DNA of 64,000 bases from SIG714 sp964638675 (GTDB taxonomy: Bacteria > Bacillota > Clostridia > Oscillospirales > CAG-272). Numbering within the stretch: position 1 is the stretch's first letter; every line of letters starts with the position of its first letter. The notes below the pieces were generated by a model. It made no database searches. It was not told the origin of the DNA and was given only the letters and a program-made list of their open reading frames with translations. Positions 41,989 through 51,345 of the stretch are shown piece by piece. The position numbers and the translations under genes were made by a program. The DNA is taken from contig CAZXAU010000001.1 of NCBI GenBank assembly GCA_964638675.1, positions 186,001 through 250,000 on the forward strand, in the 5' to 3' direction.

Positions 41989-42783
41989 ATGTTAAGAACA
42001 GACAAAAAAGAATCACTGAACTTCAAGCTTGAAAAGTTTGAAGGACCGCTCGATCTTCTGCTCTCGCTGATATCAAAAAACGAGGTCGATATCAACGACA
42101 TTCCGATAGCGATGATATTCGATCAGTATATGGAATATATAGATCGGATGCGTGAGCTTGATATGGATATTGCCGGAGAGTTTCTGACAATGGCGGCTGA
42201 GCTCATGCTTATAAAGAGCAGAATGCTCCTTCCGAAAGTCAAGAACGAAGAGAACGGCGAAGACCCCAGAGCTGACCTCACCGCAAGGCTTATTGCATAT
42301 CAGATACTTAAAGAAGTAAAAGAGCCGATGGCTGAGCTTTATGCACAGTTCAGTGGAAGAAGTGCAAAAGAGAGCGACGAGATCGATATAGACCGTTCAT
42401 TTGTCGCACCTCATGAGCTCGAAGCACTCACACGTGCTTTAGAACGGATCGAAGTTAGACGAAGGATCATGGAGGACTCGAAAAATGCCGATATGGCGAG
42501 TTCGCTCAATACCATTGTCGTAAAGAAGATCACACCTACCGATCAGAAGGTCGTATCTATACTGAGATTGCTGAAAAGAAACGGAGCTGCCGATTTTGAA
42601 ACGATCTTGCTCAACAACAATACAAGATCGGATATTGTTGCGACATTCCTTGCCACTCTTTCGCTGATTGCAAAGCATATTATATACATCAGCAGTGAAA
42701 ATGAGTATAATATTCCTGTTTTGGAGATAAACTATGACAGAAGAAAAGAAGACAATTCAAACTTCAATGCCGATTTCGAATAA
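41989..42783 (+). CDS. scpA: Segregation and condensation protein A
   Basis: A 264-residue kleisin subunit of the Smc-ScpAB condensin complex, bridging the Smc heads for chromosome segregation. The N-terminal KLEKFEGPLDLLLSLISKNEVDINDIPI is the family hallmark, followed by the helical DMDIAGEFLTMAAELMLIKS and a C-terminal winged helix (VVSILRLLKRNGAADFETIL). It overlaps scpB by 50 nt in a different frame. Confidence 0.94.
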   Translation: MLRTDKKESLNFKLEKFEGPLDLLLSLISKNEVDINDIPIAMIFDQYMEYIDRMRELDMDIAGEFLTMAAELMLIKSRMLLPKVKNEENGEDPRADLTARLIAYQILKEVKEPMAELYAQFSGRSAKESDEIDIDRSFVAPHELEALTRALERIEVRRRIMEDSKNADMASSLNTIVVKKITPTDQKVVSILRLLKRNGAADFETILLNNNTRSDIVATFLATLSLIAKHIIYISSENEYNIPVLEINYDRRKEDNSNFNADFE

Positions 42784-43420
42784 TGATCCCGTAAATGAAG
42801 ACCATTTTGCCGGGGAACCGTCGGGAGATGGTGCGGCGAATCTCGATGAGATCGAGCTAGGCAGAGCTCTGAATGCGGTTTTGTTTGCGGCAGGGTACCC
42901 TGTCGAATACGATAAACTGTCGCAGATCTTTGCTCGTGATAAACGTGACATGAAGAGATTCATCCGTTCGCATTCGCTGAAATTCAATGAGCTTGGACTC
43001 GGAATAATGATCCTGACCTTCGATGATAAGGTTCAGATGTGTACGACTGAAGGATATAAGGATTATATAAGACAGGCACTCGGCATAAAAATGAGCGGAA
43101 AGCTTTCAAATTCTCTTCTTGAGGTGCTTGCGATAATTGCGTATAATCAGCCCTGTACCAAGCTGTTTATAGAAAATGTAAGAGGTGTTGACTCGTCTTA
43201 TGCCCTGACATCGCTTGTCGAGAGGGAGCTGATCGAGTCAAAGGATCGCCTTGATGTTCCGGGAAGACCTCTTTTATACAGCACGACCGATACATTTCTT
43301 CGCGTGTTCGGGATAAATTCGCTCGATGAGCTTCCAAAGTCTGACAGTGCCGTGAAAGATAAGGAAAGCGAAGAGCTGAGCGATGATGATATTTTGAAAA
43401 ATTTTCAGCTTAAAGACTGA
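42734..43420 (+). CDS. scpB: Segregation and condensation protein B
   Basis: A 228-residue ScpB, which dimerises through two winged helices on ScpA. The core runs from ELGRALNAVLFAAGYPVEYDKL to LEVLAIIAYNQPCTKLFIENVRGVDS-type sequence and LDVPGRPLLYSTTDTFLRVFG. GGAGATAAACT gives ATG 42734 good spacing, which implies an unusually long 50-nt overlap with scpA; the first 35 residues are polar and variable. An acidic C-terminus follows the second winged helix. Confidence 0.93.
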   Translation: MTEEKKTIQTSMPISNNDPVNEDHFAGEPSGDGAANLDEIELGRALNAVLFAAGYPVEYDKLSQIFARDKRDMKRFIRSHSLKFNELGLGIMILTFDDKVQMCTTEGYKDYIRQALGIKMSGKLSNSLLEVLAIIAYNQPCTKLFIENVRGVDSSYALTSLVERELIESKDRLDVPGRPLLYSTTDTFLRVFGINSLDELPKSDSAVKDKESEELSDDDILKNFQLKD

Positions 43421-43523
43421 ATTATAAGGGTATAAATATAGAGAAACATAAGGACATAAAGAGACATAAACATAGATAATCGGAATTATAAAATATGTTT
43501 AACGAAAGGTGGGAGGAATATCA

Positions 43524-44246
43524 ATGATTGCATTGTATATAATTGTTGTCATTCTTGCACTGATCGTTTTGATGCTTTTAATAAAAGCCGAGCTTGTTAT
43601 AGAATACAAAAGCGAGTTTATAATGTATGGCAGGGTACTGTTTTTAAAAATTCCGATAGTTCCCGGCAAAAAAAAGAAGATATACAGATCGCTGACGCCG
43701 GCTCAGATTAAAAAACTCGAAGAGAAAAAGCTGAAAAAGGCAGAGAAAAAACAGCTGAAAAAAGAAAAAAAACGTGTTGAAGATGATAAAAAAAACAAAA
43801 CCAAAGCGATTCCCGAAAAAAGAAGCTTTTCCGATACGCTTGAGCTTGTTTTATTTATAAAGGATCTGGCACAGGAGATCATATCACGTTTTTTCGGACG
43901 GTTGAAAACAAGGGTTTATTCACTCAGGTTGCTTATAGGCATGGGAGATGCCTCAACAACAGGACTTACCTATGCCGCTGTCATGAGTGCACTTTCCGGG
44001 CTACTCGAGTTTCTTGACATGCATTCGGGATTGAAAATAGATGATAAAGACAGCATCGGAGTGTATCAGTACTATACCGATAAAAAGATCGAAGCCGATA
44101 TAAAGATCTCCTTTTCACTCAGATTATATCAGGCACTTTCGATCGTAATTCCGCCGGGATGGCGTGGACTTGTCTACTATATCAAGAGAGTATTGAAAAG
44201 CAACGATGGGACAGGCAGACCGGTAAACAAAAAATTGAAAAAATAA
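43524..44246 (+). CDS. DUF2953 domain membrane protein
   Basis: A 240-residue protein with one N-terminal membrane helix (IALYIIVVILALIVLMLLI), a strongly basic Lys-rich linker (about residues 50-95) and a C-terminal DUF2953 domain (RVYSLRLLIGMGDASTTGLTY). The start is ATG 43524 after GGGAGGAATATCA. The biochemical role is unknown. The gene pair DUF2953-gerW is conserved in spore formers, suggesting a sporulation or germination link. Confidence 0.85.
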   Translation: MIALYIIVVILALIVLMLLIKAELVIEYKSEFIMYGRVLFLKIPIVPGKKKKIYRSLTPAQIKKLEEKKLKKAEKKQLKKEKKRVEDDKKNKTKAIPEKRSFSDTLELVLFIKDLAQEIISRFFGRLKTRVYSLRLLIGMGDASTTGLTYAAVMSALSGLLEFLDMHSGLKIDDKDSIGVYQYYTDKKIEADIKISFSLRLYQALSIVIPPGWRGLVYYIKRVLKSNDGTGRPVNKKLKK

Positions 44247-44275
44247 TAAACAAATATATAATGGAGGAACTACAA

Positions 44276-44773
44276 ATGGCAGAATCCGAAAAATTAACAC
44301 AGCTTATTAAAGAATCTCTTCAGGGTATCAAGGAGTTGATAAATTGTGAAACTGTTATGGGCGATCCCATAACGACATCAAGTGAAACTACTATAATCCC
44401 TGTTTCCAAGGTGTCGCTCGGATACGGTTCAGGCGGTCTTGACTATTTTTCAAAAAATGTTGTCAAGGAAGAAAAAAATAACGGTAATGGTTCTAATTTT
44501 GCCGGTGGCGGCGGAATAGGGCTTTCTGTCGTTCCGCTCGGATTTCTTGTTGTGGACAAAAACGGCAGAGCGGAATTTCTCAGTATTTCTGCGGCAAATA
44601 ATGTTCCGACAGCGGTGAGTATTATCAATTCGGCAGTGGATGTTATAGAACGTACACCCGAAATTGCCGAGAAGCTCAAGAAACTTTTCGCAAAAAAGGA
44701 TGACGATAAATCTGATGAAGAAAAAAATACCGATGAAGAAAACGGTGCTGACGTTTCATCAGATGAAAAGTAA
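44276..44773 (+). CDS. ytfJ: GerW family sporulation protein (YtfJ)
   Basis: A 165-residue GerW/YtfJ protein. Features: LIKESLQGIKELINCETVMG, TTIIPVSKVSLGYGSGG, a Gly-rich loop GGGGIGLSVVPLGFLVV and a very acidic C-terminal tail (KKDDDKSDEEKNTDEEN). In Bacillus the family is needed for full spore germination, but its mechanism is unknown. GGAGGAACTACAA fixes ATG 44276. It is coupled to the DUF2953 gene upstream. Confidence 0.92.
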   Translation: MAESEKLTQLIKESLQGIKELINCETVMGDPITTSSETTIIPVSKVSLGYGSGGLDYFSKNVVKEEKNNGNGSNFAGGGGIGLSVVPLGFLVVDKNGRAEFLSISAANNVPTAVSIINSAVDVIERTPEIAEKLKKLFAKKDDDKSDEEKNTDEENGADVSSDEK

Positions 44774-44846
44774 ATTTGTACTCGTTGAATGACCGCAAAA
44801 CAATATCGGAGTGTAAAACGAATAAATAACATGTGCCCTCTCATAT

Positions 44847-44888
44847 AATTTGATTTGTGACACCCTTAATGGGTGAGCATATCAAATT
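44847..44888 (+). promoter_or_regulatory. Hairpin just upstream of the carboxypeptidase ribosome site
   Basis: Outer arms AATTTGAT (44847-44854) and ATCAAATT (44881-44888) and an inner CACCC/GGGTG stem with a TTAAT loop form a branched hairpin ending a few bases before GGGGAGGG. It lacks a T-tract, so it is more likely to affect translation or mRNA stability than termination. Confidence 0.5.
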
Positions 44889-44908
44889 CTCGGGGAGGGA
44901 TGTTGTTT

Positions 44909-46120
44909 ATGTTGAACAGAAGAAAGGCACTTGCCGCCATACTGATTTTTCCGATTCTCTTATCGGCCCTGAATTGCTTTGTAATGTTTAGTGCTAATGC
45001 AGATTCATCTGAAGAGAATTATGAGCTGATAAAGGATTTTGAAAAGCTCTCTTCCTGTCCTGTTCCGTCAGCCTCGTCTGCCTATCTTTGTTGCCTTGAA
45101 AGCGATGAGGGGCTGTATTCCCTGAACGCAGATATGAGGCTTCCAATGGCGAGCACCACCAAAATAATGACCGGACTTCTTGTCTGCGAGCTTCTTCCGC
45201 TCGATAAAGCCGTGACCGTGGATGCGGCGGCGGCAGGAGTTGAGGGGAGCTCGGCATACCTCATTGCCGGAGAGAAGATAACGGTCAGAACACTTTTATA
45301 TGCGCTCATGCTCCAGAGTGCGAACGATGCTGCAACACAGCTTGCAATATCGCTTTCGGGCAGTGTCGAAGAATTTGCCAGACTGATGAATGTGAGAGCG
45401 AAAGAAATGGGACTTGAGAACACCCATTTCACAAATCCGCATGGACTTGACGACTCCGAGCATTACACAAGTGCAAGCGATCTTGCGAAAATCGCCTGCC
45501 ATGCACTCGAAAATGAGCTGTTTGCAGAGGTTGTTTCGACAAAACAGTACAGTGCGAAGATTGAAGGAGCTGACGGCTGCAGATATTTTACAAATCATAA
45601 CCGCCTGCTCTTCACGTACAAGGGTGCCATAGGTATGAAGACCGGGTATACCATAAGGACAGGGAGATGTCTTGTAAGTGCGGCAAAAAGGGACGGAATG
45701 ACTCTTGTATGTGTAACACTGAACGATCGAAGCGATTGGCGTGACCATACGGCAATGCTCGATTGGGGATTTGAAAATTACTGTATAAAAGATGTCGTTT
45801 CGCCGGGAGAAATATCTTTTTCTCTGCCCGTTTCGGGAGGAAGCAGTGAAAGTGCTGTAATTGCCAACGAAAAAGGGCTCAGAATATTTACCAACAAGAA
45901 TAAAGAAACCGAAAGAAAGTCTCAGATAGTCTGTCCGCATTTTATAATCGGGGGAGTCAGACTCAGTGAAACGGTAGGTAAGATTGAATTTACTTACGGG
46001 GCAGACGATGATGAAAAGATATATACGCTCCCTCTCGTTTCAAGATCGGATGTACAGACTGCCGCAAAACGCGGAATAATCGAAAGAATAATTGACTACA
46101 TAAAAGGAATCTTCTCATGA
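44909..46120 (+). CDS. D-alanyl-D-alanine carboxypeptidase (peptidase S11, DacF/DacB type)
   Basis: A 403-residue penicillin-binding protein that trims the terminal D-Ala from peptidoglycan side chains. A signal peptide (ALAAILIFPILLSALNCFVM) precedes the S11 domain with SxxK (STTK, Ser82), SxN (SAN) and KTG (GAIGMKTGYT). A C-terminal beta domain and an amphipathic tail (RGIIERIIDYIKGIFS) for membrane attachment follow. GGGGAGGG selects ATG 44909 over in-frame GTG 44873 and ATG 44900. Being next to gerW suggests a role in spore cortex, but a vegetative role is possible. Confidence 0.9.
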   Translation: MLNRRKALAAILIFPILLSALNCFVMFSANADSSEENYELIKDFEKLSSCPVPSASSAYLCCLESDEGLYSLNADMRLPMASTTKIMTGLLVCELLPLDKAVTVDAAAAGVEGSSAYLIAGEKITVRTLLYALMLQSANDAATQLAISLSGSVEEFARLMNVRAKEMGLENTHFTNPHGLDDSEHYTSASDLAKIACHALENELFAEVVSTKQYSAKIEGADGCRYFTNHNRLLFTYKGAIGMKTGYTIRTGRCLVSAAKRDGMTLVCVTLNDRSDWRDHTAMLDWGFENYCIKDVVSPGEISFSLPVSGGSSESAVIANEKGLRIFTNKNKETERKSQIVCPHFIIGGVRLSETVGKIEFTYGADDDEKIYTLPLVSRSDVQTAAKRGIIERIIDYIKGIFS

Positions 46121-46155
46121 GGGCGACCGCCAATATAACGATTGAGAAAAAATAA

Positions 46156-46297
46156 AGGTTAAAAGTTTGAAAGATAAATCTTTCAAACGGCATTTTGTGG
46201 CTTTCGCCGTTTGATAAACGGCGATTTTGCTCTGCAAAATCAGCCTAATTCCGAAAGAAAGGACGCTTTCGCTCATGCGAAAGCCATAATCAAAAAA
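46156..46297 (+). repeat. Leader repeat family 1, copy R6 (upstream of the RluB-like gene)
   Basis: Hairpin GTTTGAAAGAT/ATCTTTCAAAC (46165-46188), TTTTGTGGCTTTCGCCG, GGCGATTTTGCTCTGCAAAA, CAGCCTAATTCCG, AAGAAAGGA and hairpin GCTTTCGCTCATGCGAAAGC (46265-46284). The micro-frame ATG CGA AAG CCA TAA (46275-46289) encodes MRKP and stops 8 nt before ATG 46298. The loop is one base longer than in other copies, and the stem is kept. Confidence 0.87.
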
Positions 46298-47023
46298 ATG
46301 AAGGATTGCAGATTACAAAAATATGTATCGGATTGCGGACTGATGTCCAGACGTGCGGCTGAGAGCGAAATTCTTGCCGGGCATTTTACGGTAAACGGTA
46401 AGGTTGCCGCATTGGGTGATAAGATCGACCGTGAAGCAGATTATGTGGAGTATAAGGGCAAAGAGGTAAAATGTGGGCATGTGAGCGGCTACACATACAT
46501 AATGCTGAATAAGCCGAGAGGATATGTAACGACAATGTCGGACGACAAGGGCAGACAATGTGTTGCCGATCTTGTTAAGGGAGTGGGAATCCGTGTTTAC
46601 CCTGTGGGAAGGCTCGATGTGAATACCGAAGGATTGCTTCTCATGACAAATGACGGTGCATTTACCGAGCATCTCACGCACCCGAGGCATGAGATACCGA
46701 AGATCTACCGTATGCGTGTCAGGGGCGATCTTAGTGAAAATGACTTGGAACGCCTTTCATATCCGATGATGATCGACGGATACAGAATACAGCCGGTCAA
46801 ATGTGTTGTTACCGAGCGTACAGGTCAGTCGACCGTTCTTGAGCTTACGCTTTATGAGGGAAGAAACAGACAGATAAGAAAGATGTGTGAAAAGGTCGGT
46901 CTTACGATACGTTCACTTAAACGGATAGCGATAGGTGAGCTGACTCTCGGAAATCTTCCTGTCGGGAAATGGGAGTATCTTACCCCTTCACAGGTAAAGT
47001 ATTTAATGGGAGATCGGAAATGA
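46298..47023 (+). CDS. rluB: RsuA/RluB-family pseudouridine synthase
   Basis: A 241-residue rRNA pseudouridine synthase. The S4 domain (residues 1-60: LQKYVSDCGLMSRRAAESEI, GHFTVNGKVAALGDKID) is followed by the catalytic domain with MLNKPRGYVTTMSDDKGR, YPVGRLDVNTEGLLLMTNDG (catalytic Asp) and LYEGRNRQIRKMCEKVGL. The best functional match is RluB (23S rRNA helix 69-93 region), but RsuA-like specificity cannot be excluded. ATG 46298 is used; the in-frame upstream extension is repeat sequence. It ends in an ATGA overlap with the sirtuin gene. Confidence 0.9.
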   Translation: MKDCRLQKYVSDCGLMSRRAAESEILAGHFTVNGKVAALGDKIDREADYVEYKGKEVKCGHVSGYTYIMLNKPRGYVTTMSDDKGRQCVADLVKGVGIRVYPVGRLDVNTEGLLLMTNDGAFTEHLTHPRHEIPKIYRMRVRGDLSENDLERLSYPMMIDGYRIQPVKCVVTERTGQSTVLELTLYEGRNRQIRKMCEKVGLTIRSLKRIAIGELTLGNLPVGKWEYLTPSQVKYLMGDRK

Positions 47024-47772
47024 GCGAAAAAAACAACGAATTGACATTTGACGGTAAGATAGATCTGCTTCAGAAATATATCGATGAGTCCGAAAGGATA
47101 GTTTTTTTCGGCGGTGCCGGAGTGTCAACCGAGAGCGGAATACCCGATTTCAGATCAAAGGACGGGCTTTACAATCAAAAATACGATTATCCTCCCGAAA
47201 AGATAATCAGTCGCAGTTTTTTTGAGCAAAACCCTGAGGTATTCTACAAGTTTTACAGAGATAAGCTTGTAGTCAGCGGTGTAAAACCGAATATAACGCA
47301 TGAGTATCTTTCAAAGCTTGAAAGATCGGGCAAACTTTCGGCTGTTGTCACTCAGAATATTGATGGACTGCACCAGGCGGCAGGAAGCAAAAATGTGTAC
47401 GAGCTCCACGGCTCGCTGCTGCGGAATTACTGCTCAGCTTGCAGGAAGAAGTACAGTATTGAAGAGATACTGTCGCATACCGGAATTCCGAGATGCGGAT
47501 GCGGCGGTGTGATAAGACCGGATATCGTGCTTTATGAGGAGCCATTGGATGATGATGTAACATCGGCGGCTATCGAAAAGATCATGGATGCCGATATGCT
47601 TCTCATTGCCGGGACTTCTCTGACTGTTTATCCTGCGGCTTATTATGTGAGATATTTTTGCGGTGAGCGGTTGGTTATCATCAACAGGGATGAAACACCG
47701 TTTGACGATCGTGCGTCTTTGGTCATACATTCTTCTCTCGGAGATGTTATATCAAACCTGAGATTGCCGTAA
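47020..47772 (+). CDS. cobB: NAD-dependent protein deacylase (sirtuin)
   Basis: A 250-residue Sir2-family deacetylase removing acyl groups from lysines at the cost of NAD. Signatures: FFGGAGVSTESGIPDFRSKDGL (NAD binding), VTQNIDGLHQAAGSKNVYELHGS (catalytic His), zinc site CSAC...CGCGG, PDIVLYEEPLD and AGTSLTVYPAA. ATG 47020 overlaps the previous stop and has GGGAGA upstream. It is followed by a strong terminator, closing the lon-to-sirtuin block. Confidence 0.94.
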   Translation: MSEKNNELTFDGKIDLLQKYIDESERIVFFGGAGVSTESGIPDFRSKDGLYNQKYDYPPEKIISRSFFEQNPEVFYKFYRDKLVVSGVKPNITHEYLSKLERSGKLSAVVTQNIDGLHQAAGSKNVYELHGSLLRNYCSACRKKYSIEEILSHTGIPRCGCGGVIRPDIVLYEEPLDDDVTSAAIEKIMDADMLLIAGTSLTVYPAAYYVRYFCGERLVIINRDETPFDDRASLVIHSSLGDVISNLRLP

Positions 47773-47819
47773 GCAGATATTTCGATATTTATATATAAGT
47801 TATCATAACGATAAAGCGT

Positions 47820-47860
47820 ATATCCGGGGATGTCTGTCCCCGGATATTTCTGTTTCTTTT
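47820..47860 (+). terminator. Rho-independent terminator after the sirtuin gene
   Basis: ATATCCGGGGA (47820-47830) pairs with TCCCCGGATAT (47837-47847), followed by TTCTGTTTCTTTT. The stretch 47861-47972 holds nothing else recognisable. Confidence 0.9.
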
Positions 47861-47972
47861 ACATGCTTTTTATGCATTGGAAATTGTTTTTATTGTTTTT
47901 AAACAGTTACTTCCATGGGAAAAACAAATTATACATATTACCTGCAATTTACTGATTTGAGTAAAAAATATG

Positions 47973-48001
47973 TTGACAATAAGAAAATAATATGATACAA
48001 T
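47973..48001 (+). promoter_or_regulatory. SigA-type promoter of the exopolysaccharide operon
   Basis: TTGACA (47973-47978), a 17-bp spacer and TACAAT (47996-48001). The leader to the first start (48184) is about 175 nt and includes an imperfect CCTGATCAGG-centred dyad near 48040-48055. No JUMPstart/ops element was recognised. Confidence 0.8.
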
Positions 48002-48183
48002 TACATACAAAACGAGAGCATATCAAGTGAAAAGAAAGTTCGCCTGATCAGGACGACTTTTGGCTGTCTTTGATATTTTCGCAACAGTCTGATTAAAACC
48101 GCTTATTGAATACAGATATAAAATTCGGAGTCTGCACGAAAAGAGATACCCCCCGTTCAGGCAGACGGCATTTTGGAGGATTC

Positions 48184-48801
48184 ATGTATAATAAAGTAAT
48201 AAAGAGATTGATAGATGTAGTTTTATCAGGTCTTGCAATTATATTGCTTGCCATTCCGATGCTTATTATAGCTATTATAATTAAGGTGGATGACCCAGGT
48301 CCCGCACTTTTTACTCAACGGCGTGTCGGTAAAGGCAAGAAATATTTTAAGCTTTATAAGTTCAGATCAATGAAGATCAATACGCCCGACATTCCTACAC
48401 ACCTTCTTGCGAATCCTGATCAGTACATAACGAAGATCGGAAAGTTTATCCGAAAGACAAGTATAGATGAGTTGCCGCAGCTTTTTAATATTTTTACAGG
48501 TAAAATGAGTATTGTGGGTCCCCGCCCAGCACTCTGGAATCAGGATGATCTTATTGCTGAGCGTGATAAATACGGGGCCAACGACATTCGTCCCGGGCTT
48601 ACAGGATGGGCACAGATCAACGGCAGAGATGAACTTGAAATTTCCGAAAAAGCAAAGCTTGACGGAGATTATACCGCAGGCCTGTCGTTTGCATTCGATT
48701 TGAAATGCTTTTTCGGAACCATAAAATCGGTGCTCAGACATGACGGCGTTGTCGAAGGTGGAACGGGTGAGATGAAAAAAGAAGCAGAAAAGTCGGAATG
48801 A
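48184..48801 (+). CDS. Lipid-carrier phosphoglycosyl transferase (bacterial sugar transferase)
   Basis: A 205-residue monotopic phosphoglycosyl transferase (PglC/EpsL/WcaJ C-terminal type) that starts repeat-unit synthesis by moving a sugar phosphate onto undecaprenyl phosphate. An N-terminal re-entrant helix (DVVLSGLAIILLAIPMLIIA) is followed by KVDDPGPALFTQRRVGKGKK, YKFRSMK, TSIDELPQLFNIFTGKMSIVGPRP and RPGLTGWAQINGRDEL. GGAGGATTC precedes ATG 48184. As first gene of the operon, it defines the polymer's first sugar, possibly FucNAc or a related amino sugar given the last two genes. Confidence 0.93.
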   Translation: MYNKVIKRLIDVVLSGLAIILLAIPMLIIAIIIKVDDPGPALFTQRRVGKGKKYFKLYKFRSMKINTPDIPTHLLANPDQYITKIGKFIRKTSIDELPQLFNIFTGKMSIVGPRPALWNQDDLIAERDKYGANDIRPGLTGWAQINGRDELEISEKAKLDGDYTAGLSFAFDLKCFFGTIKSVLRHDGVVEGGTGEMKKEAEKSE

Positions 48802-48851
48802 TCGTAAGAATCGGCTGTCGGCAAATACGGTGTATATGAGGCGGATCTCAA

Positions 48852-49907
48852 ATGAAGGATATTCTTGTATCGATTGTTGTTCCTGTTTATAATGTCGAAA
48901 AATATGTCGGAGAATGTATAGACAGTCTGATATGTCAAAACTACAAAAAGCTTGAAATTATTCTTGTTGATGACGGTTCAAGCGATAAAAGTGGTGAAAT
49001 CTGCGACTGTTATGCCAAAAAAGATGATCGTATCATTGTAATTCACAAGGATAACGGAGGTCTTTCTTCATCCCGCGAGGCGGGAATAAGCATAGCAACC
49101 GGAGACTATATAATGCTTGTCGACGGTGATGATTGGATCGATTCCGTGACCGTTGGGCGATGCGTCGAAAAGGCGGAGGAAAAGGAGAATGTTGACTGTG
49201 TGCTCTTTTCATATATAAAGGAGTATCCCGGCAGCTCTGTTCCGATGCACATAATGGACGGTTATACAGAGCTGACGCAAGAGCAGGCTGAGGATAGGGT
49301 ATACAGGAGGTTGTTCGGTCTGTCGAACGAAGAACTTTGTCACCCCGAGCGTATGGAGAATGTTGTGTCATGCTGTATGAAGCTGTACCGGGCATCTGTT
49401 GCCAAAAAAGGCAGATACTTTGATAACCGTGTTGTGGGCTCATCTGAGGATGCACTTTTCAATATGTATGCCTTGCACAATTGTCGAAATGTTACCTATA
49501 TTGATGAGTGCTATTACCATTACCGCAAAACCGGAAATTCTCTGTCAAGTATATACAGGGCTGACCTTGATAAAAAATGGGGCTTACTGTTTAGAATAAT
49601 GCAGGATATCATTGATGAGAAAAATCTACCCGAAAAATACAGTATTGCTCTGACAAACCGAATTGCATTAAGCATTACCGCAATCGGATTAAATGGACTT
49701 TCTGATTCCGAATCGGGAGATTTTACCAAATACAAGAGGATAAGGGAATACCTGTGTTCGGAAAATTATCAAAATGCCTGCAAGAAAATGCGAATCGGCA
49801 GGATGCCGTTTGTTTGGAAGGTGTTTTTTGTCTGCTGTAAATTGAAATTTGCATTGTCTGTATTTATTATGCTGAAATCAATGAAATGGCTGAAAAGGTA
49901 TCGTTAA
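48852..49907 (+). CDS. Family 2 glycosyltransferase
   Basis: A 351-residue GT-A transferase. VSIVVPVYNVEKYVGECIDS, IILVDDGSSDKSGEICD, HKDNGGLSSSREAG and MLVDGDDWID (DxD metal site) are clear. The C-terminal half is helical and basic, ending KSMKWLKRYR, and may sit at the membrane. It is closely related in layout to the lone transferase at 3435-4475. Donor and acceptor are unknown; it should add an early sugar of the repeat unit. Confidence 0.9.
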   Translation: MKDILVSIVVPVYNVEKYVGECIDSLICQNYKKLEIILVDDGSSDKSGEICDCYAKKDDRIIVIHKDNGGLSSSREAGISIATGDYIMLVDGDDWIDSVTVGRCVEKAEEKENVDCVLFSYIKEYPGSSVPMHIMDGYTELTQEQAEDRVYRRLFGLSNEELCHPERMENVVSCCMKLYRASVAKKGRYFDNRVVGSSEDALFNMYALHNCRNVTYIDECYYHYRKTGNSLSSIYRADLDKKWGLLFRIMQDIIDEKNLPEKYSIALTNRIALSITAIGLNGLSDSESGDFTKYKRIREYLCSENYQNACKKMRIGRMPFVWKVFFVCCKLKFALSVFIMLKSMKWLKRYR

Positions 49908-50004
49908 AGTCTCATTTTGTTGTTTAACAATTGGATTGTAGAATTGATCCAAACGATTCTTATATTGAAAAAGACCTATTGTCGGCAAAAAAGGATTTAT
50001 ACCG

Positions 50005-51345
50005 ATGAATAAGAAAATGAAAATTTTGGTAATATCTGCCGAAGTATGGCGTGATGATAAAAACGGGGGAAATGTTCTGTCAAACCTGTTCAGAGATTTT
50101 GACTGTGAATTTGCACAGATATTCTGTAATCCCGGAAAACCTGTGAATAATATTTGCAACAAATACTATCAAATGACAGATGGTATGGTTTTGAGAAATT
50201 TTCTGTCGCATAAGCCGATCGGGCTTTCATTTGAGTTTAGCGGAATAAACGAGGACGCCGGAAATTCTGATCGGAGGAAAGAAAGCGCCGAACTTCCAAA
50301 CAAAAAGTTTTATAGATTTTTCCACAAACACAGATCCAGGATATTCTATTCGGCAAAGCATATTCTCTGGAATATGAGCAATTGGAAAAATTACAGAATA
50401 CAGAAATTTATCAGTGATTTTGATCCCGATATCATTTTTGCTCCATGTTACGGCGACCGTTTCATGTTGCGTCTGACTAGATTTGTCGGTGATCTCACGG
50501 GGAAAAAAATTATTTCATATATAAGCGATGACAACTATACTCTTAAACAATTCAGCCTGTCTCCACTGTTTTGGCTCAACCGTTTTACGGTCAGGAGGGA
50601 AATAAGAAAAACTCTTCCGTATTACTCCCTTATGTATACAATGACCGAGGAGCAAAAAATACAATTTGCACGTGACTTGAATTTTGATTTGAAGGTATTG
50701 CGTAAATCCGCTTCATGTACAGATATTCCTGAAAAACAGAGTGTAAATCATCCGATCAGAATTGTATATGCCGGCGGAATATATCTGAACCGCTACAAAA
50801 CTCTAGCAAAGTTGGTTGATTCAATAAAGGAAGTAAATTCTTCACAGGGGGTAAAAATAGTCCTCGATATTTACACATCAAACGAAATAACGAATAAAAT
50901 ATCAAATGCATTAGACGACAAAATCAACAGTTTCATTCATCCTGCGGTGTCTCTTTCTGAATTGGAGCAGATATATAAAAGGAGTGATATCGCACTGCAT
51001 ACCGAATCATTCGATTTGAAAAACAGATTGCTTGTCAGAACGTCCTTTTCAACTAAGATCGTTGATTGTCTTTCATCAGGTTGTGCGGTCATGGCGATAT
51101 GTGATAAAAAACAGGCGGGATATTTGTATCTTAAAAACAATGATGCGGCAATATGCATTGATTCACCCGATATGATAAGTGTCGTTTTGAAAAAAATTGT
51201 ATCTGACAGCGATATTCTGCTTAAATATTCCGAAAAGGCGAGAGAACTCTGTGATAGAAATCATAAAAGAGAGAATAATTCATTGATGTTAAAAGATGAT
51301 TTCAACAGGATTTATAATGAATGTGAGCAAAGCACGAAACAATGA
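50005..51345 (+). CDS. GT-B fold glycosyltransferase
   Basis: A 446-residue transferase of GT-B type, divergent from typical family 4. Residues 6-14 (KILVISAEVW) start the N-terminal Rossmann fold. The C-terminal donor domain begins HPIRIVYAGGIYLNRYKTLA and includes YKRSDIALHTESFDLKNRLLVRTSFSTKIVDCLSSGCAVMA-region sequence, where a conserved Glu binds the donor nucleotide. AAAGGATTTATACCG precedes the ATG. It overlaps the next gene by 4 nt. Confidence 0.8.
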   Translation: MNKKMKILVISAEVWRDDKNGGNVLSNLFRDFDCEFAQIFCNPGKPVNNICNKYYQMTDGMVLRNFLSHKPIGLSFEFSGINEDAGNSDRRKESAELPNKKFYRFFHKHRSRIFYSAKHILWNMSNWKNYRIQKFISDFDPDIIFAPCYGDRFMLRLTRFVGDLTGKKIISYISDDNYTLKQFSLSPLFWLNRFTVRREIRKTLPYYSLMYTMTEEQKIQFARDLNFDLKVLRKSASCTDIPEKQSVNHPIRIVYAGGIYLNRYKTLAKLVDSIKEVNSSQGVKIVLDIYTSNEITNKISNALDDKINSFIHPAVSLSELEQIYKRSDIALHTESFDLKNRLLVRTSFSTKIVDCLSSGCAVMAICDKKQAGYLYLKNNDAAICIDSPDMISVVLKKIVSDSDILLKYSEKARELCDRNHKRENNSLMLKDDFNRIYNECEQSTKQ